64,000 bases of DNA, taken from Microbacterium invictum (GTDB taxonomy: Bacteria; Actinomycetota; Actinomycetes; Actinomycetales; Microbacteriaceae). Of the stretch, positions 7,677-16,482 are shown in pieces (the first letter of the stretch is position 1; each line of letters starts with the position of its first letter). The notes beneath the pieces are model-generated. The model did no database searches and had not been told where the DNA came from. It saw only the letters and a program-made list of their open reading frames with translations. The stretch is taken from the NCBI RefSeq assembly GCF_034421375.1, contig NZ_CP139779.1, positions 2,356,001-2,420,000 on the forward strand, read 5' to 3'. The position numbers and the translations under genes are program-made.

Positions 7677-8912
7677 TCAGGGGGCGAAGAGCGCCGCACG
7701 CGCGGCGGTGACGCGGGCGAGGAGGACGTGCTCGTCCTCGGCGGCACGCGGGTCGCGGCCGGTGATCGAGCGCTGACGCGCGGCCGCGAGCGCCGTGGCG
7801 TCGGTGATGAAGCCCTTCATCGTCGATGTGCGATCACCGCGGAGTCCCGCAGCCCAGGCCAGCGCTGCGCGTCGCCCCGAGCCGGTGGCGAGCATGTCGA
7901 CCTCCTGCGGTGTGAACCACCCGGCCGCGGCGTAATCCGACAGTCGCTGCCGGGTGAGCCGGGCCTCTTCGCGGCGGAGACCCAGGATCCCGACGATGAA
8001 CAGGATGAACAGCGGCACCTGCAGGGTCAGGTAGAGACCGAAGAAGTCACCGAAGACCGCGGAGCCGTTCCAGAACGCGTGGAGCAGGATGGCGCCGGCG
8101 AGCCCGATCAGGAACGGCCCCATCGCATCGCGCACCCGCCCGCTGCGGCGAGCGGCCAAACCCAGCGCGAAGCCGATGATGCTGGTGAACATCACGTGCG
8201 CGAACGGGGAGAGGATGCCGCGGAGGAAGAAGATCTGCGTGACGTCGGCGACACCCCCCTCGATGAAGCCGATACCGAAGTACTGGATGTTCTCGGTGAA
8301 GGCGAATCCGGCGCCGACCAGCGCTCCGTAGACGATGCCGTCGACGGGGCCGTCGAAGGCGCGACGGGCGGTGAGGAAGATCAGCAGCACGCCGAGCCCC
8401 TTGGCGACCTCCTCGACGACCGGGGCCTGGACGACGGTCGACAGGGCGTCGCCCAGGGGCGAGGTGTCGAATCCGAAGACGAAGCCGAGCAGCAGGTCGA
8501 CGCCGAGGGCGATTCCGACCGACGCGATCGCGCCCCAGGCCACGGCGAGCACCATGAGTCCGCGCGGCTCGGGCTCCCACCGATCGATCAGCCGGACGGC
8601 GAAGAGGACGCCGGCGAGGGGGATCAGAGCCGCGACACCCCCGATGAGGGAGGCGCCGGGCCCGAGGGCGTTCAGGAAGTAGCCGACGAGGGCGATCAGG
8701 ATCAGCGCGAGGAGCGCCGCGATCCACAGGGGTGCGGTGCGCCCGGCGCGCGGCAGAGCCGCGCCGGCGGTCGGGATCGGCACCGGCTCGGGAGAGACCC
8801 GCGCCTGCGGGATCGAGGCGCCGTGCGCGACCTGCGGCTGAGCGAAGACCGTGGGGAATGCCGGGGGAACGAGCGAAGGGCGTCCGCCCCCGAGACCGGC
8901 CGAGTTCGTCAT
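7677..8912 (-). CDS. PrsW-family intramembrane metalloprotease
   Basis: A 411-aa protein with a Pro-rich, probably cytoplasmic first ~70 residues, followed by about eight hydrophobic helices. The four conserved PrsW motifs appear in order: VVEEVAKGLG (double Glu), AFTENIQYF, FAHVMFTS and LLHAFWNGS; the Glu and His residues are the presumed zinc ligands. In Bacillus PrsW performs site-1 cleavage of an anti-sigma factor; the actinobacterial substrates are not known. The soluble C-terminal ~90 residues (from LRREEARLTRQRL) are helical and charged. The start at 8912 is supported by a leaderless -10 box and is divergent from the gene at 8980. Confidence 0.85.
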   Translation of the reverse strand: MTNSAGLGGGRPSLVPPAFPTVFAQPQVAHGASIPQARVSPEPVPIPTAGAALPRAGRTAPLWIAALLALILIALVGYFLNALGPGASLIGGVAALIPLAGVLFAVRLIDRWEPEPRGLMVLAVAWGAIASVGIALGVDLLLGFVFGFDTSPLGDALSTVVQAPVVEEVAKGLGVLLIFLTARRAFDGPVDGIVYGALVGAGFAFTENIQYFGIGFIEGGVADVTQIFFLRGILSPFAHVMFTSIIGFALGLAARRSGRVRDAMGPFLIGLAGAILLHAFWNGSAVFGDFFGLYLTLQVPLFILFIVGILGLRREEARLTRQRLSDYAAAGWFTPQEVDMLATGSGRRAALAWAAGLRGDRTSTMKGFITDATALAAARQRSITGRDPRAAEDEHVLLARVTAARAALFAP

Positions 8913-8919
8913 GGCGAAC

Positions 8920-8925
8920 AGCCTA
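8920..8925 (-). promoter_or_regulatory. leaderless -10 box TAGGCT for prsW
   Basis: On the minus strand TAGGCT ends seven bases (GTTCGCC) before the ATG at 8912. Confidence 0.5.
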
Positions 8926-8967
8926 GGGGGGCGCGCACCGCGCCAGGGGACGGGGTCTGTTTGCATA

Positions 8968-8973
8968 TACCGT
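8968..8973 (+). promoter_or_regulatory. leaderless -10 box TACCGT for the FAH-like gene
   Basis: TACCGT ends six bases (GGAGGG) before the ATG at 8980. The GGAGG in the spacer is too close to the ATG to act as a normal ribosome-binding site. The prsW box faces away 43 bases to the left, so both promoters share this short spacer. Confidence 0.45.
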
Positions 8974-8979
8974 GGAGGG

Positions 8980-9846
8980 ATGCGCTTCGCCCACGTGACC
9001 GTTCCGGAGCACGCGCGGCCCCGCCTCGTGCTCGTCGTCGGCGACGATGAGGCCGTCTTCGTCGACGAGCTCTTCGACGGGGCGCCCGCCACTCTGCAGG
9101 CCCTCGTCGAGGGAGGCGACGACCTGCTGTCGACGGTCGCCGACGCCGCCGGCGACGCGCCGCGGCATCCGCTCTCCTCCCTTCCGTTCTCCTCGGCCGT
9201 CCTCAGTCCCCCGGTCATCCTGGCCGTCGGGCTGAACTACGCCGCCCACTCGGGGGAACTGGGGTTGAAGACGGACGCCACCCCGACGGTGTTCGTGCTC
9301 TGGCCGAACTCGCTCACCGGTCACGACGCGACGACCTCCTGGCCGCGGAGCCTCAGCGAATCGGTGGACTACGAGGCCGAACTGGGGGTCATCATCGGCC
9401 GGCCCGCGAAGGACGTCGCCGTCGAGGACGCGCTCGGCCACGTCTGGGGATACACGGTCGTCAACGACATCACCGCTCGGGACATCCAGTTCTCCGAGGC
9501 GCAGTGGTCGCGCTGCAAGTCGTTCGACGGCTTCACGCCCACCGGCCCGTTCGTCGTGACCGCCGACGAGGTGCCCGACCCGCAGGACCTCCACATCTGG
9601 ACGGTGCTCGACGGCCGCACTCTGCAGGATGCCTCGACCGGGCAGATGGTCCGGTCGGTCGCGACCCTCATCGCCTCGCTGTCGCAGTCGGCGACCCTGC
9701 TGCCCGGAACTCTGATCTCCACTGGCAGCCCCGGCGGCGCCGGCTACTCGCGGGACCCGCAGGTCTTCCTCCGCGATCGGTCGACGGTGACGGTCGGGAT
9801 CGACGGCATCGGGGAGCTCACCACCCACTGCCGGATCCTCGGCTGA
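8980..9846 (+). CDS. fumarylacetoacetate hydrolase family protein
   Basis: The 288-aa product has the FAH fold signature: VGLNYAAHSGE near residue 85, DYEAELGVIIG near residue 130 (acidic metal ligands), VNDITARDIQ, and KSFDGFTPTGP near residue 185. The metal-binding Glu/Glu/Asp set seen in FahA, FAHD1 and 2-hydroxyhepta-2,4-diene-1,7-dioate isomerases is in place. Members cleave or decarboxylate beta-diketo acids in aromatic catabolism, or act as oxaloacetate decarboxylases. With no catabolic neighbours, the substrate is open. Confidence 0.85.
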   Translation: MRFAHVTVPEHARPRLVLVVGDDEAVFVDELFDGAPATLQALVEGGDDLLSTVADAAGDAPRHPLSSLPFSSAVLSPPVILAVGLNYAAHSGELGLKTDATPTVFVLWPNSLTGHDATTSWPRSLSESVDYEAELGVIIGRPAKDVAVEDALGHVWGYTVVNDITARDIQFSEAQWSRCKSFDGFTPTGPFVVTADEVPDPQDLHIWTVLDGRTLQDASTGQMVRSVATLIASLSQSATLLPGTLISTGSPGGAGYSRDPQVFLRDRSTVTVGIDGIGELTTHCRILG

Positions 9847-9870
9847 CCGAGAGTCTCGCCGTGGCGGGAT

Positions 9871-9908
9871 GACGACACGCCGGCCCCCTCGGGGACCGGC
9901 GTGTCGTC
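9871..9908. terminator. bidirectional terminator hairpin between convergent genes
   Basis: GACGACACGCCGGCCCC (9871-9887) pairs with GGGGACCGGCGTGTCGTC (9891-9908) with a 3-base loop and one bulged A. It lies between the end of the FAH-like gene (9846) and the end of the minus-strand DUF4190-like gene (9930). There is no U-tract of note, but the 17-bp stem is exceptionally stable. Confidence 0.75.
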
Positions 9909-9929
9909 ATCGAGGCGATCGCTCTGCGA

Positions 9930-10328
9930 TCAGTTGCAGGTGATGGTGCCGCCACCCTCGAGGGTGTGGACACCCGGACCGAGTTCGGCGCACGCGGCGG
10001 CGAGTCCACCGCCGACCGCGACGGCGACGAGGATGATCACGATGATGCCGATGATCATCAGCACGACGCTGATGATGATCGCCGCCAGCGCCCACCCGTT
10101 CTTCACCCCGGCCTTGCGGCTCTGCACGAGAGCGACGATGCCGAGGATCAGGGCGATCAGCTGTGCGAAGAACGACAGCACGAACGCCACGATGCCGAGC
10201 GTCTTGCCGGGCACCGGAGCGCCTGGAGCGGGCTGGGAGTTGTAGGCCGGCGGCGGCGCCGAACTGTAGGCGGGCGGGTTCTGCGGGGCGCTCGGGGGAA
10301 CGGCGCCCGGGTTCTGCGGGTCGGTCAC
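9930..10328 (-). CDS. DUF4190-like small membrane protein
   Basis: This 132-aa protein has a Pro/Ala/Tyr-rich cytoplasmic N-terminus (residues 1-40, with repeated PPAYSS and PPAYNS), then two hydrophobic helices (about 43-68 and 78-105) split by the basic loop QSRKAGVKNG, and a short outer tail with two cysteines that could form a disulphide. The layout matches DUF4190 proteins, which have no proven function. The GTG start at 10328 has GAGGAG in front, and a TAGCGT -10 box lies at 10378-10373. Confidence 0.75.
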   Translation of the reverse strand: MTDPQNPGAVPPSAPQNPPAYSSAPPPAYNSQPAPGAPVPGKTLGIVAFVLSFFAQLIALILGIVALVQSRKAGVKNGWALAAIIISVVLMIIGIIVIILVAVAVGGGLAAACAELGPGVHTLEGGGTITCN

Positions 10329-10427
10329 GATGGCTCCTCGGTGACGGGAAAGCGGTTCAGGGTGGCGAACGAACGCTATCGGTCCTTGACCGGGAGCGCC
10401 AGACGGACGCGCCGCGCCGGCGAGCGG

Positions 10428-11900
10428 TCAGTCCGCCGTCTCCGAGACGAGGTTCTCGGCCGGCATGACGAGCGGGATCGCAGCGGTGGTCGCCTCCAAG
10501 CCCGAGAGCCTCGCCGGTGAGAGCTGCTTGGTGACCTCTTCACGCGACATCAGGCCGGCCTCGACGACGAGGTCGGCGATGTTGTGGCCGGTCAGCAGGG
10601 CGGTCTTGGCGAGCGCCGCGGCGGCGGCGTAGCCGATGAACGGCGTGAGCGCCGTCACGACGCCGACCGAGGTGCCCACCATCGCGCCCAGGCGCTCGCG
10701 GTTCGCGGTTATTCCGTCGATGCAGTTGACCCGGAGCGTGTGCATGCCACGGCGCATCCAGGTGATCGACTGGAAGATCGAGTGCGCGATGACCGGCTCG
10801 AACGCGTTCAGCTGCAGCTGACCTGCCTCGACCGCCATCGTCACCGTGAGGTCGGCTCCGGCGACGGCGAAGGCCACCTGATTCACCACCTCGGGGATCA
10901 CCGGATTGACCTTGCCCGGCATGATGCTCGAGCCCGCCTGGCGGGGCGGCAGATTGATCTCGCCGAACCCGGCCTGCGGGCCGGAGGAGAGCAGTCTGAG
11001 GTCGTTGCAGATCTTCGACAGCTTGATGGCGTTGCGCTTCAGCGATGCCGAGAACGACATGAACGCGCCGGTGTCGCTGGTGGACTCGACGAGATCGGTG
11101 GCCAGCTCGAGGTCCAGGCCCGTGATGGCGCGCAGGTGCGAGAGCACGGACGTGCTGTAGCCGGGCGAGGCGGTGATGCCCGTGCCGATGGCCGTGGCGC
11201 CCATGTTGATCTCGTAGAGGAGGTAGGCGTTCTCGGTGAGCCGGTTGTAGTCCTCGCCGAGGGTGGTGGCGAAGCCGTGGAACTCCTGCCCGAGCGTCAT
11301 CGGCACCGCGTCCTGGAGCTGCGTGCGCCCGACCTTGAGGATGTCGTGGAACTCTCTCGCCTTCGCCAGGAACGCATGGCGGAGCAGATCGAGTTCGTCC
11401 AGCAGCGTCTTCAGGTCGAGACTCAGACCCACCTTCACCGCGGTCGGGTACACGTCGTTCGTGGACTGGCTGCGATTGGTGTCGTCGATCGGCGAGAGGA
11501 AGGCGTAGTCGCCCTTCTGCCGGCCGGCGAGCTCCAGGGCGATGTTGGTGATGACCTCGTTGGCGTTCATGTTCGTCGAGGTGCCGGCACCGCCCTGGAT
11601 CACCCCGACGATGAACTGGTCGTGGTACTCGCCGTCGATGACCAGCTGCGCGGCACGGTCGATGAGGTCGGCCTTCATCGGGTCGAGCACGCCGATGTCG
11701 CGGTTCGCCCTCGCCGAGGCCTGCTTGACCATCGCGAGGGCGCGCACGAGGTCGCGATACACCGAGATGGGCCGCTTGCTGACGGGGAAGTTCTCCAGCG
11801 CCCGGGCGGTGTGGATGCCCCAGTAGGCGTCGGCGGGGATCTCCAGGGATCCCAGCGAGTCGGATTCTGTGCGGGTGCGCGTCGTTGCGTCCGGAGCCAT
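10428..11900 (-). CDS. aspA: aspartate ammonia-lyase
   Basis: This 490-aa member of the aspartase/fumarase superfamily is full length. The signature GSSIMPGKVNPV lies near residue 325 and carries the catalytic serine of the flexible loop; GAGTSTNMNANEV and TNDVYPTA, also conserved, are further upstream. It deaminates L-aspartate reversibly to fumarate and ammonia. Fumarase C is the main alternative; QGGAGTSTNMN with GRTQLQDAVPMTLGQEF is typical of aspartase. A TAGGCT -10 box (11945-11940) and AAAGGACA before the ATG indicate a leader of about 33 bases. The gene is monocistronic. Confidence 0.93.
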   Translation of the reverse strand: MAPDATTRTRTESDSLGSLEIPADAYWGIHTARALENFPVSKRPISVYRDLVRALAMVKQASARANRDIGVLDPMKADLIDRAAQLVIDGEYHDQFIVGVIQGGAGTSTNMNANEVITNIALELAGRQKGDYAFLSPIDDTNRSQSTNDVYPTAVKVGLSLDLKTLLDELDLLRHAFLAKAREFHDILKVGRTQLQDAVPMTLGQEFHGFATTLGEDYNRLTENAYLLYEINMGATAIGTGITASPGYSTSVLSHLRAITGLDLELATDLVESTSDTGAFMSFSASLKRNAIKLSKICNDLRLLSSGPQAGFGEINLPPRQAGSSIMPGKVNPVIPEVVNQVAFAVAGADLTVTMAVEAGQLQLNAFEPVIAHSIFQSITWMRRGMHTLRVNCIDGITANRERLGAMVGTSVGVVTALTPFIGYAAAAALAKTALLTGHNIADLVVEAGLMSREEVTKQLSPARLSGLEATTAAIPLVMPAENLVSETAD

Positions 11901-11939
11901 CGAATGTCCTTTTGGGTCGCGGCGGTCGGTGTTCCCCCG

Positions 11940-11945
11940 AGCCTA
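11940..11945 (-). promoter_or_regulatory. -10 box TAGGCT of aspA
   Basis: Minus-strand TAGGCT is 39 bases before the aspA ATG, which has its own Shine-Dalgarno, so aspA appears to use the same -10 sequence but with a leader. Confidence 0.45.
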
Positions 11946-12020
11946 GTCAGCCGCCACGCCGCAGCTGGTGGCCGTGGCGTACAGGCACAGTCGCTGCACT
12001 GTCCGCCGCGTCCCCTCCCC

Positions 12021-12929
12021 TCAGGCGCGCTTGCGCGAGAACGCCTCGAGTCTCTCTTCGGGGCTCAGGCGCGCCATCCGCTCCGCCCACTCCGGGGAGA
12101 AGTAGTCCCCGGTCGGCGCGTCCACCACGGGGACCACATCATGCGTGATCGTCGTCGGGTAGACGCGGACGACGTGGAACGACTGCCCCGCGTCGAAGCC
12201 GTTCACCTCCAGCGCCGGGAGGCCGAGGTTCATCCCGTAGCACGTCGACGACGCCACCGAGACGGGGATGCCCGCGAAGGTCGCACTGGTCGAGTAGTGC
12301 AGATGGCCCGCGAGGATGGCCCGGACGTCGGTGCCCGCGAGCACGCGGGCGAGACGCCCCTGGTCGCGCAATTCGAGGATGTCGAACAGCGGCAGCGGCG
12401 ACGGGATCGGCGGGTGATGCATCGCCAGGATGGTGCCGAGCGGCGCCGGTGCGGACAGCACGTCCGACAGCCACGCCAGCTGCGCGTCGTCGAGGTCGCC
12501 GTGGTGCCAGCCGGGCACCGTGGTGTCGATGCCGATCACGCGGAGGCCGTCGAGGTCCCAGACCCGGTCGATGGGCGCCTCGCTGGGCGCCTCGTCGAGC
12601 AGATGCCGGCGCATCGCGGGGCGTTCGTCGTGGTTCCCCGCCACCCAGATCACGGGCGCTCCGATCGCTTCGGCGATCGGCTCGACGAGCTCTCGGAGGC
12701 GCTGGTATGCCTCCGGTTCCCCCAGGTCGGTGAGGTCGCCGGTGACGATGAGGGCGTGCGGTCGGGGACGCATCCGCTCGATCAGCCGGAGGGTCACCGC
12801 GAGATGCTCCTCGGTGTCGATGCCCGGACCGTGCAGGGCCCCGCCCGCCAGCAGGTGCGTGTCGCTGAGGTGGAGCAGCACCCGATCGGGCGGGGGGTAC
12901 TGACCGAATCGAAGGGATGCCGCGTCCAT
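12021..12929 (-). CDS. metallophosphoesterase (3',5'-cyclic-nucleotide phosphodiesterase-like)
   Basis: This 302-aa calcineurin-like phosphoesterase has every metal-binding block in order: D23-T-H25 (HLSDTH), GDLTD at 64-68, GNHD at 98-101, MHHPP near 170, and GHLH near 210. This set and its spacing resemble CpdA/Rv0805-type enzymes, which act on cyclic nucleotides and other phosphodiesters. Substrate preference cannot be settled from motifs. The ATG at 12929 sits six bases after a TAGGCT box, so the mRNA should be leaderless. Confidence 0.87.
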   Translation of the reverse strand: MDAASLRFGQYPPPDRVLLHLSDTHLLAGGALHGPGIDTEEHLAVTLRLIERMRPRPHALIVTGDLTDLGEPEAYQRLRELVEPIAEAIGAPVIWVAGNHDERPAMRRHLLDEAPSEAPIDRVWDLDGLRVIGIDTTVPGWHHGDLDDAQLAWLSDVLSAPAPLGTILAMHHPPIPSPLPLFDILELRDQGRLARVLAGTDVRAILAGHLHYSTSATFAGIPVSVASSTCYGMNLGLPALEVNGFDAGQSFHVVRVYPTTITHDVVPVVDAPTGDYFSPEWAERMARLSPEERLEAFSRKRA

Positions 12930-12935
12930 GCTCCG

Positions 12936-12941
12936 AGCCTA
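12936..12941 (-). promoter_or_regulatory. leaderless -10 box TAGGCT for the phosphodiesterase
   Basis: Minus-strand TAGGCT followed by CGGAGC and then the ATG at 12929. Confidence 0.5.
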
Positions 12942-12974
12942 ACGAGACCCACCCCCGCGGTTCCGCGGGAGAAG

Positions 12975-13303
12975 TCAGTGGTTGACCACGATGAGCAGGA
13001 TGCCGCTGGTCACCGCCGCCGCACAGATCGCGAAGCATCCGTAGGCCGCCCACAGGGCCAGACGCTTCTGCGCGTCGGTGAGTGGGTTCTTGCGTGCGGC
13101 CTTGGCCGCCGCCTTCTCGGCCCGCCGTCGTTCCTTCGGGCTGATCACCGTGATCGCGTCGGTGAAATCCGCCGGAGCGACCACCGGCACCCGGCCGGCG
13201 CGCACCAGCATCCGCAGTCCCAGCGAGTAGAACAGGACCACCGTCACCGCCGCGGTCAGCGCCGCGAGGAAGACCTGGACGAAGGCGAACCAGTCGATCG
13301 CGA

Positions 13304-13307
<4 letters not shown>
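12975..13307 (-). CDS. small two-helix membrane protein coupled to the Pit transporter
   Basis: The 110-aa protein has an N-terminal helix (AFVQVFLAALTAAVTVVLFYSLGL), a basic cytoplasmic stretch rich in Lys, Arg and Ala (KERRRAEKAAAKAARKN) and a C-terminal helix (GCFAICAAAVTSGILLIVV). The GTG start at 13307 overlaps the stop of the transporter gene (GTGA), and AGGAGAGGA lies upstream. No family function is known to me. The coupling suggests a subunit or regulator of phosphate uptake, which is inference. Confidence 0.75.
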
Positions 13308-14542
<1,235 letters not shown>

Positions 14543-14811
14543 CGGTCGCCTTCCGAGAGTGCGGGAGTGAGTCAGGTGCCGACGGGATCGGCGTGTGCGA
14601 ACGAAGAGTTCACCGGGAGTTAAGGAACCGGCAACCGGCCAGAAGGAATCCTGTCACCCGCCCTTCCAGCGGTCAACTCATCCGGCTCTGCCGCCGGGCT
14701 GTCGTCGGCGCACCGGCTCGACGCCCGGTGGGGTGGTGCGGCGCCTGGGCCGAGGGTGTTGAATGAGCTCGCGAGCTCCCCATCCATCTCCGGACGAGGG
14801 CAGGTGGCCGG

Positions 14812-16482
14812 ATGAAGAAGTGGTCCGTCGTTCTGATCCTGGGCGCGGCCCAGTTCGTGATGGTGCTCGACAGCACCGTCATGAACGTGTCGATCTCGAC
14901 CGTGGTGGCCGACCTCGACAGCAGCGTCACCGCCATGCAGACGGCGATCACCTTCTACACGCTCACGATGGCCGCGACGATGCTGCTCGGCGCGAAGCTC
15001 GGCGACATCTGGGGGCGACGCCGCGCACTCGTCATCGGGTCGATCGTCTACGCCGCCGGCTCGCTGGTGACCGCGCTCAGCCCGAACATGCTGACGCTGT
15101 TCCTCGGGTGGTCTGTCGTCGAGGGCCTCGGCGCGGTGCTCGTCATCCCCGCCATCGCGGCGCTCCTGGCCGACAACTACGACGGTCCCGATCGCGTCAC
15201 GGCGTTCGCCGCCATCGGGGCCGTCTCCGGCGCCGCCGTCGCCGCCGGACCTCTCATCGGCGGGTTCATGACCACCTACCTCAGCTGGCGATACGTGTTC
15301 GTCGCCGAGGTCGTCATCATGGCGGTCGTCGTGGTCTTCGCCGGACGCATCGCCGACAAGGCGGCGCGGCGGCGCCTCGGTATCGACGTGCCGAGCGTTC
15401 TGCTGTCGGCGTCCGGCCTCGTCGCGATCGTCTACGGGATGCTGCAGAGCAAGGTCTGGGGATGGATCGTGCCGCTGCGCTCCCCCGAGATCGGCGGAGT
15501 GGAGATCGCGCCGCTGGGCATCTCGCTCACGGCGTGGCTGATCGTCGTGGGCGGCGCGCTTCTGAGCCTGTTCTTCGCGCGGCAGCGCCGCCTGGTCGCC
15601 CGGGGACGCGACCCGCTCCTTCACGTGCAGCTCCTCTCCATCCGGCGGCTGCGCAGCGGATTGAGCGTCCTCGGCGGTCAGTACGCGATCACGGCGGGGC
15701 TGTTCTTCATGGTTCCGGTGTACCTCCAGATGACGCTCGGCTTCGATGCCCTCGAGACCGGGGTCCGCATCTTCCCCCTGTCGGTGTCGCTCATCCTGTT
15801 CTCGGTCGTGGGCACACGACTGTCGGCGCGCTGGTCGCCGAAGCGGATCGTCCGCGTCGGCCAGTGGACCCTCGCCGCGAGCAGCCTCGTCCTCCTCACC
15901 GCCGTCGACCCCGAGCTGTCCAGCCCCGCGTTCGGTCTCGGCATGTTCTGCGCCGGCGCCGGACTCGGGCTCCTCGCCTCGCAACTGGGCAACGTCAACA
16001 TGTCGTCGGTCACCGAGAAGGAGACCAGCGAGGTCGGAGGCCTACAGGGCGTGTTCCAGAACCTGGGTTCCTCGCTCGGCACGGCGCTGATCGGATCGAT
16101 CCTCATCGGCGCCCTCGCCACGTCGTTCGCGAGCGGCGTCGCTCAGAGCTCGCTGCCCGCCGAGACCCAGGCGATCGTCGCCGAACGCACGGAGGGCGGT
16201 GTCGAGATCGTGCCGGCCGACAGCGTGCCGGAGATCGCGACCGAAGCGGGCCTCGGCGACGCGGAGGCGGCGGAGTTGCAGACGGTGTACGTCCAGTCGC
16301 AGCTCGCGTCGCTGCGCACGGCGCTGTTCGCTCTCATCCTGCTCGCGCTGGCGTCGCTGCTGCTGTCCCGGGGGATCCCGGATGATGTCCCCCGTCGCAG
16401 CGGGGCCGCGCCGACGCAGGCACCTTCCACCCCTCGCGGGCCGGACTCGGGCCCGGAGGAGTCGACTAGCGTGGAGCGGTGA
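14812..16482 (+). CDS. MFS transporter, DHA2-type (14 helices) drug exporter
   Basis: The 556-aa protein opens with the DHA2 pattern AQFVMVLDSTVMNVSISTV. It then has motif A GAKLGDIWGRRRAL between helices 2 and 3 and motif C GAVSGAAVAAGPLIGG in helix 5; both are typical of EmrB/QacA proton-coupled exporters. A long periplasmic-type loop (residues ~440-490) precedes the final helix. The C-terminal tail is Pro/Ser-rich. The stop overlaps the GTG of the S9 peptidase (GTGA), so export and peptidase may be translated together. Confidence 0.87.
   Translation: MKKWSVVLILGAAQFVMVLDSTVMNVSISTVVADLDSSVTAMQTAITFYTLTMAATMLLGAKLGDIWGRRRALVIGSIVYAAGSLVTALSPNMLTLFLGWSVVEGLGAVLVIPAIAALLADNYDGPDRVTAFAAIGAVSGAAVAAGPLIGGFMTTYLSWRYVFVAEVVIMAVVVVFAGRIADKAARRRLGIDVPSVLLSASGLVAIVYGMLQSKVWGWIVPLRSPEIGGVEIAPLGISLTAWLIVVGGALLSLFFARQRRLVARGRDPLLHVQLLSIRRLRSGLSVLGGQYAITAGLFFMVPVYLQMTLGFDALETGVRIFPLSVSLILFSVVGTRLSARWSPKRIVRVGQWTLAASSLVLLTAVDPELSSPAFGLGMFCAGAGLGLLASQLGNVNMSSVTEKETSEVGGLQGVFQNLGSSLGTALIGSILIGALATSFASGVAQSSLPAETQAIVAERTEGGVEIVPADSVPEIATEAGLGDAEAAELQTVYVQSQLASLRTALFALILLALASLLLSRGIPDDVPRRSGAAPTQAPSTPRGPDSGPEESTSVER
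16467..16472 (+). promoter_or_regulatory. possible internal leaderless -10 box TAGCGT for the S9 peptidase
   Basis: TAGCGT lies inside the last codons of the MFS gene and ends six bases before the GTG at 16479. The peptidase may therefore be transcribed on its own as well as by read-through. Confidence 0.35.
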